Positions 60,545-64,000 of a stretch of 64,000 bases of DNA are shown one piece after another. Source of the stretch: Pseudoxanthomonas sp. (GTDB lineage Bacteria; Pseudomonadota; Gammaproteobacteria; Xanthomonadales; Xanthomonadaceae); contig NZ_CP114978.1 in the NCBI RefSeq assembly GCF_027498035.1, positions 372,001-436,000 of the forward strand, in the 5' to 3' direction. Position 1 is the stretch's first letter. Each line of letters starts with the position of its first letter. A program made the position numbers and the translations under genes. Under the pieces are notes generated by a model that saw only the letters and a list, made by a program, of their open reading frames with translations, did no database searches and was not told where the DNA came from.

Positions 60545-61267
60545 ATGTCCACCGCTACCGAGCGCCCGCAGGCGCGCAACTTCGATCAGGCCGAACTGGA
60601 CAAGTTCGGCGCGCTGGCCACCCGCTGGTGGGACCCGGACGGTCCGCAGAAAGCGCTGCACGCGCTCAACCCGGTGCGCCTGCAATACGTGTCCACGCGC
60701 CTGCCGCTGGCCGGCAAGCGGGTGCTGGACGTGGGCTGTGGCGGTGGATTGCTGAGTGAAGCGCTGGCCGCGGCCGGTGCGCAGGTCACCGCCATCGACC
60801 TGTCGCCCGAGCTGCTCAAAGTCGCGCGCCTGCACAAGCTCGAATCCGGCGTGGAGGTGGACTACCGCCAAGTCGCGGTGGAAGACCTGGCCGAGGAGGC
60901 GCCGGAAAGTTTCGACGCCATCACCTGCATGGAAATGCTCGAACACGTGCCGGACCCGGGCGCGATCATCGAAGCCTGCGCGCGCCTGCTCAAGCCCGGT
61001 GGCCAGCTGTTCCTGTCCACGCTCAACCGTACCCCGGCCGCGTTCGCGCTGGCCGTGGTCGGCGCCGAATACATCGCCAAGCTGCTGCCCAAGGGCACCC
61101 ACAAGTACGCCGATTTCATCAAGCCGTCCGAACTGGCTGCGTGGACGCGCCAGAGCGGCCTGCAGATGACCGATGTCAGCGGCCTGGTCTATGAACCCTG
61201 GCGCGGCGCCGCGCGCCTGAGCCGCCGCACCGAGGTCAACTACCTGGCCTGCGCGCTCAAGCCGTAA
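60545..61267 (+). CDS. ubiG: ubiquinone biosynthesis O-methyltransferase
   Basis: A 240-residue SAM methyltransferase doing both O-methylations in ubiquinone synthesis. It shows the UbiG opening NFDQAELDKFGALATRWWDP, the SAM motif VLDVGCGGGLLSEALA, and CMEMLEHVPDP. The membrane-binding segment PKGTHKYADFIKPSEL is present. Located 77 bases after mtaD and 34 before gph. Confidence 0.95.
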   Translation: MSTATERPQARNFDQAELDKFGALATRWWDPDGPQKALHALNPVRLQYVSTRLPLAGKRVLDVGCGGGLLSEALAAAGAQVTAIDLSPELLKVARLHKLESGVEVDYRQVAVEDLAEEAPESFDAITCMEMLEHVPDPGAIIEACARLLKPGGQLFLSTLNRTPAAFALAVVGAEYIAKLLPKGTHKYADFIKPSELAAWTRQSGLQMTDVSGLVYEPWRGAARLSRRTEVNYLACALKP

Positions 61268-61301
61268 CGCATCCACTTCCGCCAGCGCCCGCCAGCACGC
61301 C

Positions 61302-61985
61302 ATGCCTGAGTTTCGTTTTCCCGATGTCGCCCTGTTCGATCTGGATGGCACGCTGCTGGACAGCGCGCCGGACATGGTCGCCACCGTCAACCGCATGCTG
61401 GCCGCGCGCGGTCGTGCGCCAATGCCGCTGGAAGCGCTGCGTCCGCACGTGTCCAAGGGCGCGCGCGCGATGTCCGGCGCGGCGTTCCTGGAGCTGTCCA
61501 TCGCGCAGCGCGATGCACTGGTGCCGGAGTTCCTGGCGATTTACGCCGAAGAACTCGGCAAGCACGGCGTACCGTTCGAAGGCATCGAGCCGATGCTGCG
61601 TGCGCTGGAAAACGCAGGCGGCCGCTGGGGCATCGTCACCAACAAGCCCGAGTACCTGGCCCGCGACCTGATGCCGCTGCTGGGCTGGGAAACGCGTTGC
61701 GCGGTGCTGATCGGCGGCGACACGCTGAGCGAACGCAAGCCGCATCCGTTGCCGCTACAGGAAGCCGCGCGTCTGCTGGGCGCGGACATCGCCCAGTGCG
61801 TGTACATCGGCGACGACGAGCGCGACATCCAGTCCGCGCGCGCGGCGGGCATGGCGTCCATCGCCGCGCTCTGGGGCTATCGCCTGGCAGATGACGCGCC
61901 CGATGCGTGGCAGGCCGATGTGATGCTGGACGAAGCAAGCGACTTGCTCGACCCGGCCAACTGGCCGCAGCAGGCGCCTCGCTGA
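61302..61985 (+). CDS. gph: phosphoglycolate phosphatase (HAD family)
   Basis: A 227-residue HAD hydrolase removing phosphate from 2-phosphoglycolate. Motif I DLDGTLLDS, motif II near TNKPEYL, motif III Lys in SERKPHPLPL, motif IV GDDERDIQSA. Overlaps the next gene by one base (TGATG). Other sugar phosphates are possible substrates. The ubiG-gph order is typical. Confidence 0.92.
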   Translation: MPEFRFPDVALFDLDGTLLDSAPDMVATVNRMLAARGRAPMPLEALRPHVSKGARAMSGAAFLELSIAQRDALVPEFLAIYAEELGKHGVPFEGIEPMLRALENAGGRWGIVTNKPEYLARDLMPLLGWETRCAVLIGGDTLSERKPHPLPLQEAARLLGADIAQCVYIGDDERDIQSARAAGMASIAALWGYRLADDAPDAWQADVMLDEASDLLDPANWPQQAPR

Positions 61986-62668
61986 TGTCCAACTCGGCCG
62001 CGTTGGACAGCTTCCTGGAGAAGTGGCGCACCCGATCGCCCGAATGGCAGCTGGTGCAAAGCTTCGTGCCAGCCCCGCAGCGCGAGATCGCCGTGGCCTG
62101 GTTCGCCCTGCTGCAGGAGCTGGCCGACGCGATGAACATCGCCGGCGATCCGCTGCCGGCCGATGCCAAGCTGGCCTGGTGGGGCGAAGAGTTGCGCGAC
62201 TGGTCGCGGCGGCGTTCGCGCCATCCGCTGGGCCGCGTGCTGGAGCCCGTGTCCGCGCCGTGGGACACGCTGGCCGACGCGCTGCCCGCACTGCCGCTGA
62301 TGCGGGCGCTGCCGGATTCGGCAGATGCTGCGCTGCCGCTGGTCCTGCCGCTGGCGCGTGCGGTTGCCCGGGTCGAAGCCGGATTGTTCCCCGGCGCGCG
62401 TCGTCCCGAGGACATCGACGCGCTGGCCGCGCAGTTGCTGTTCTCGCGCTGGATGGAAGTGCCGCCGCATGCCGACATGCCGCGTTGGCGCGACGCATTG
62501 CTGGCGCGCTGGCCTGCGCGCGGCGGCGGCCCGCGTCCACGCCGGATCATCAACGCCATCCTGCGCAAGCGCCTGGAGCGTCTGCATGCGGACGGGCAGG
62601 GCAGCACGCCGACCAAACCGCTGGCACTGGTCTGGACCGGCTGGCGCGCTGCCAGCGGCGGCGATTGA
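61985..62668 (+). CDS. squalene/phytoene synthase-like protein
   Basis: A 227-residue helical protein whose ATG overlaps the gph stop. Sequence segments such as AWFALLQELADAMNIAG and KLAWWGEELRDWSRRRSRHP resemble the squalene/phytoene synthase fold. The two Asp-rich prenyl-diphosphate motifs are missing, so it is likely a non-catalytic relative rather than a phytoene synthase. No carotenoid genes are nearby. The overlap suggests co-expression with gph. Confidence 0.7.
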   Translation: MSNSAALDSFLEKWRTRSPEWQLVQSFVPAPQREIAVAWFALLQELADAMNIAGDPLPADAKLAWWGEELRDWSRRRSRHPLGRVLEPVSAPWDTLADALPALPLMRALPDSADAALPLVLPLARAVARVEAGLFPGARRPEDIDALAAQLLFSRWMEVPPHADMPRWRDALLARWPARGGGPRPRRIINAILRKRLERLHADGQGSTPTKPLALVWTGWRAASGGD

Positions 62669-62681
62669 TCCCTACCTTTTT

Positions 62682-62775
62682 GTAGAGACGAGCTTGTGGC
62701 GATCCCATCTTTGGGACTCGGCTGCTCTTCGGACAGGACGCCGGGAAGGCCCCAGCGGAGCAAGCTCCGCGCTAC
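62682..62775. repeat. pair of inverted GTAG-type repeats (BIME-like)
   Basis: One unit begins GTAG at 62682; the opposite one ends CTAC at 62772-62775, with hairpin GCGGAGC-AA-GCTCCGC (62755-62770). On the minus strand that CTAC gives GTAG, whose TAG is the stop codon of the M23 peptidase gene. A Xanthomonadaceae REP-type doublet. Confidence 0.75.
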
Positions 62776-63620
62776 AGCTTCCGTTCCAGCACCAGCAGCG
62801 GATCGATGCGGGTATCGAACCAGCTCATGCCCCAGTGCAGGTGCGGCCCGGTCGCGCGTCCGGTCGCACCCACCGCGCCGATCACCTGGCCCTGAGTGAT
62901 GCGGTCGCCGACCTTCACGTCGATCCGCGACAGGTGCAGGAAGTTGGAGCTGACCCCGTAGCCGTGGTCCAGCAGCACCGTGCCGCCGGTCAGGTACAGG
63001 TCCGGCGCAGCGAAGGTGACGATGCCTGCTGCCGGTGCTTTCACCGGTGTACCGGTCGGTACGGCGATGTCCATGCCCGAATGCCCGGCGGGCGAGGGCT
63101 GGCCGTTGTACACGCGCGCATTGCCGAAGCGGCCGCTGATGCGGCCCTGCACTGGCCAGATGAAGGCCGCGACGAAGTCGGTGCGGTCGTCGTCGCGGTC
63201 GCGCGCGGCGCTGACCTGGGCTTGTTCGCGCTGGATGCGGGCGGCGATCTCAGGCGGCGGGTTCACGCTCTTGGGCGGCACGCCATTGACGCGCTCGGTC
63301 GGCCAGTCACGCGCGGTGACGGCAATCGAAACCGACTGCGGCGCGGCACCAGGCGCGCTGACCTGGACCTGGAGCGGGCCGGTTTCGTTACGGCCCACGC
63401 CGAACACCACCGTGCCGTAGCCGCTGACCCGCAGCGACCGGCCCGCATAGCGCACCTGGCTACCTGGGGCGACCTTGCCGAACACCAGCGCGCCCTGCGA
63501 CACCGAGGTCGGGAACACGGCCTGTCCGGTGGACTGGGCCTGCTGCGCTGTCGCTGTGAGGGCTGGCATTCCTGCGCTGCCGGCCACGGCCAGCAGCAGG
63601 GCCAGCAAGGCGCGCCTCAT
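62772..63620 (-). CDS. secreted M23/LytM-family metallopeptidase
   Basis: A 282-residue peptidase with signal peptide (about 1-26), an Ig-like N-terminal domain (to about 110) and a C-terminal LytM zinc domain. Metal ligands show in NGQPSPAGHSGMDIAVP (H, D) and GPHLHWGM (H). It cleaves peptidoglycan cross-links or activates amidases. ATG 63620 overlaps the upstream dihydroorotase stop (ATGA); its own stop is in a REP. Confidence 0.92.
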   Translation of the reverse strand: MRRALLALLLAVAGSAGMPALTATAQQAQSTGQAVFPTSVSQGALVFGKVAPGSQVRYAGRSLRVSGYGTVVFGVGRNETGPLQVQVSAPGAAPQSVSIAVTARDWPTERVNGVPPKSVNPPPEIAARIQREQAQVSAARDRDDDRTDFVAAFIWPVQGRISGRFGNARVYNGQPSPAGHSGMDIAVPTGTPVKAPAAGIVTFAAPDLYLTGGTVLLDHGYGVSSNFLHLSRIDVKVGDRITQGQVIGAVGATGRATGPHLHWGMSWFDTRIDPLLVLERKL

Positions 63621-64000
63621 CGGTTGAATTCCAGCCGCAGCCCCTTCGGGGTGCCGACCAACTGCTCGCCGTTCCAGACCATGCGGCCGTTCACCCAGGT
63701 CGCGCCGATCCTGTGCTGGAAGGTGGTGCCTTCGAACGGCGACCAGCCGCACTTGGACAGGACGTCCTCGCGTTTGACGGCAAATTCCTCGTCATCGATC
63801 AACACCAGGTCGGCCCAGTAGCCTTCGCGCAGGAAACCGCGGTCCTTGACGTCGAACAACTGTGCCGGCGCGTGTGCGAACTTCTGCACGACCTGGGTGA
63901 CCTGGATCTTCTTCTCGTGGACCAGTTCCAGTGCGGCCACCAGTGCGTGCTGCACCAGCGGCAGGCCGCCGGGCGCCCTGGCGTAGCTGGTCTGCGCTTT
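63617..64000 (-). CDS. dihydroorotase, C-terminal part (cut by window edge)
   Basis: The last 127 codons of a dihydroorotase (class I-like), the frame running off the right edge: PGGLPLVQHAL, then FAHAPAQLFDVKDRGFLREGYWADLVLIDDEEF-like amidohydrolase ending. It acts in pyrimidine synthesis, or is a pseudo-dihydroorotase (PyrC2). It overlaps the peptidase gene by four bases, so the two form an operon. Confidence 0.87.
   Translation of the reverse strand, partial: KAQTSYARAPGGLPLVQHALVAALELVHEKKIQVTQVVQKFAHAPAQLFDVKDRGFLREGYWADLVLIDDEEFAVKREDVLSKCGWSPFEGTTFQHRIGATWVNGRMVWNGEQLVGTPKGLRLEFNR

Noticed and set aside
61985..62668. A carotenoid biosynthesis locus
   Set aside because: Asp-rich catalytic motifs are missing and no other carotenoid gene is nearby.

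Overview
The window is a GC-rich proteobacterial chromosome segment, very probably from the family Xanthomonadaceae (Lysobacteraceae; Pseudoxanthomonas-, Stenotrophomonas- or Xanthomonas-like). The case rests on protein types and gene order: mtaD-ubiG-gph followed by a phytoene-synthase-like gene, a FimX-type degenerate GGDEF/EAL protein, feoB followed by a small Cys-tailed membrane protein, phaR with acetoacetyl-CoA reductases, and GTAG-type palindromic repeats. It reads as ordinary core chromosome. About 70 genes are densely packed on both strands, and I see no prophage, insertion sequence, CRISPR array or rRNA operon. The one tRNA is tRNA-Ala with anticodon CGC.

Layout. 1-2.4 kb: end of feoB with a Cys-tailed partner, then a bactofilin/zinc-ribbon pair. 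2.0-7.4 kb: two alanine-rich small lipoproteins, a thiolase, and a lipobox-bearing subtilase autotransporter. 7.4-13 kb: leucine-type dehydrogenase, a divergent MFS/LysR pair, a CPA2 antiporter. 13-24.8 kb: RIO kinase, M1 peptidase, SGNH hydrolase, cupin, DksA-like protein, small MscS channel, class I fumarase, a GST between two related Cys-rich lipoproteins, ArsC-like protein and outer-membrane phospholipase A. 25-33 kb: cold-shock protein, two glycine-zipper proteins, a membrane-anchored c'-like cytochrome, tcdA, tatD, a 71-bp tandem repeat and a DUF3857/transglutaminase membrane protein.

33-42 kb is the most coherent block. A GNAT/GST pair is followed by ygfZ (Fe-S cluster maintenance), which diverges from a 50-codon SDHAF4-like (DUF1674) gene. 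Then come sdhC, sdhD, sdhA, sdhB, sdhE and a YgfX-like gene, followed by lolC/lolD and tRNA-Ala. Succinate dehydrogenase is thus encoded together with likely FAD-insertion, Fe-S and flavoprotein-assembly factors. As given, sdhD carries a frameshift that removes its third membrane helix; it is either a sequence error or a real lesion.

42-54 kb: Lrp-type regulator, CocE/S15 hydrolase, RNase D, a SUMF1-fold lipoprotein, an M48 protease, and polyhydroxybutyrate-related genes (two phaB-type reductases, phaR) with a TetR/monooxygenase pair, then gluQ and htpX. 54-64 kb: fimX, divergent epmB and efp (translation factor EF-P and its lysine aminomutase), a TMEM175-like channel, mtaD-ubiG-gph-phytoene-synthase-like, a LytM/M23 peptidase and the end of a dihydroorotase gene. 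Many genes end in clear Rho-independent terminators. Two end exactly on the GTAG of a palindromic repeat, which supplies their TAG stop codon.
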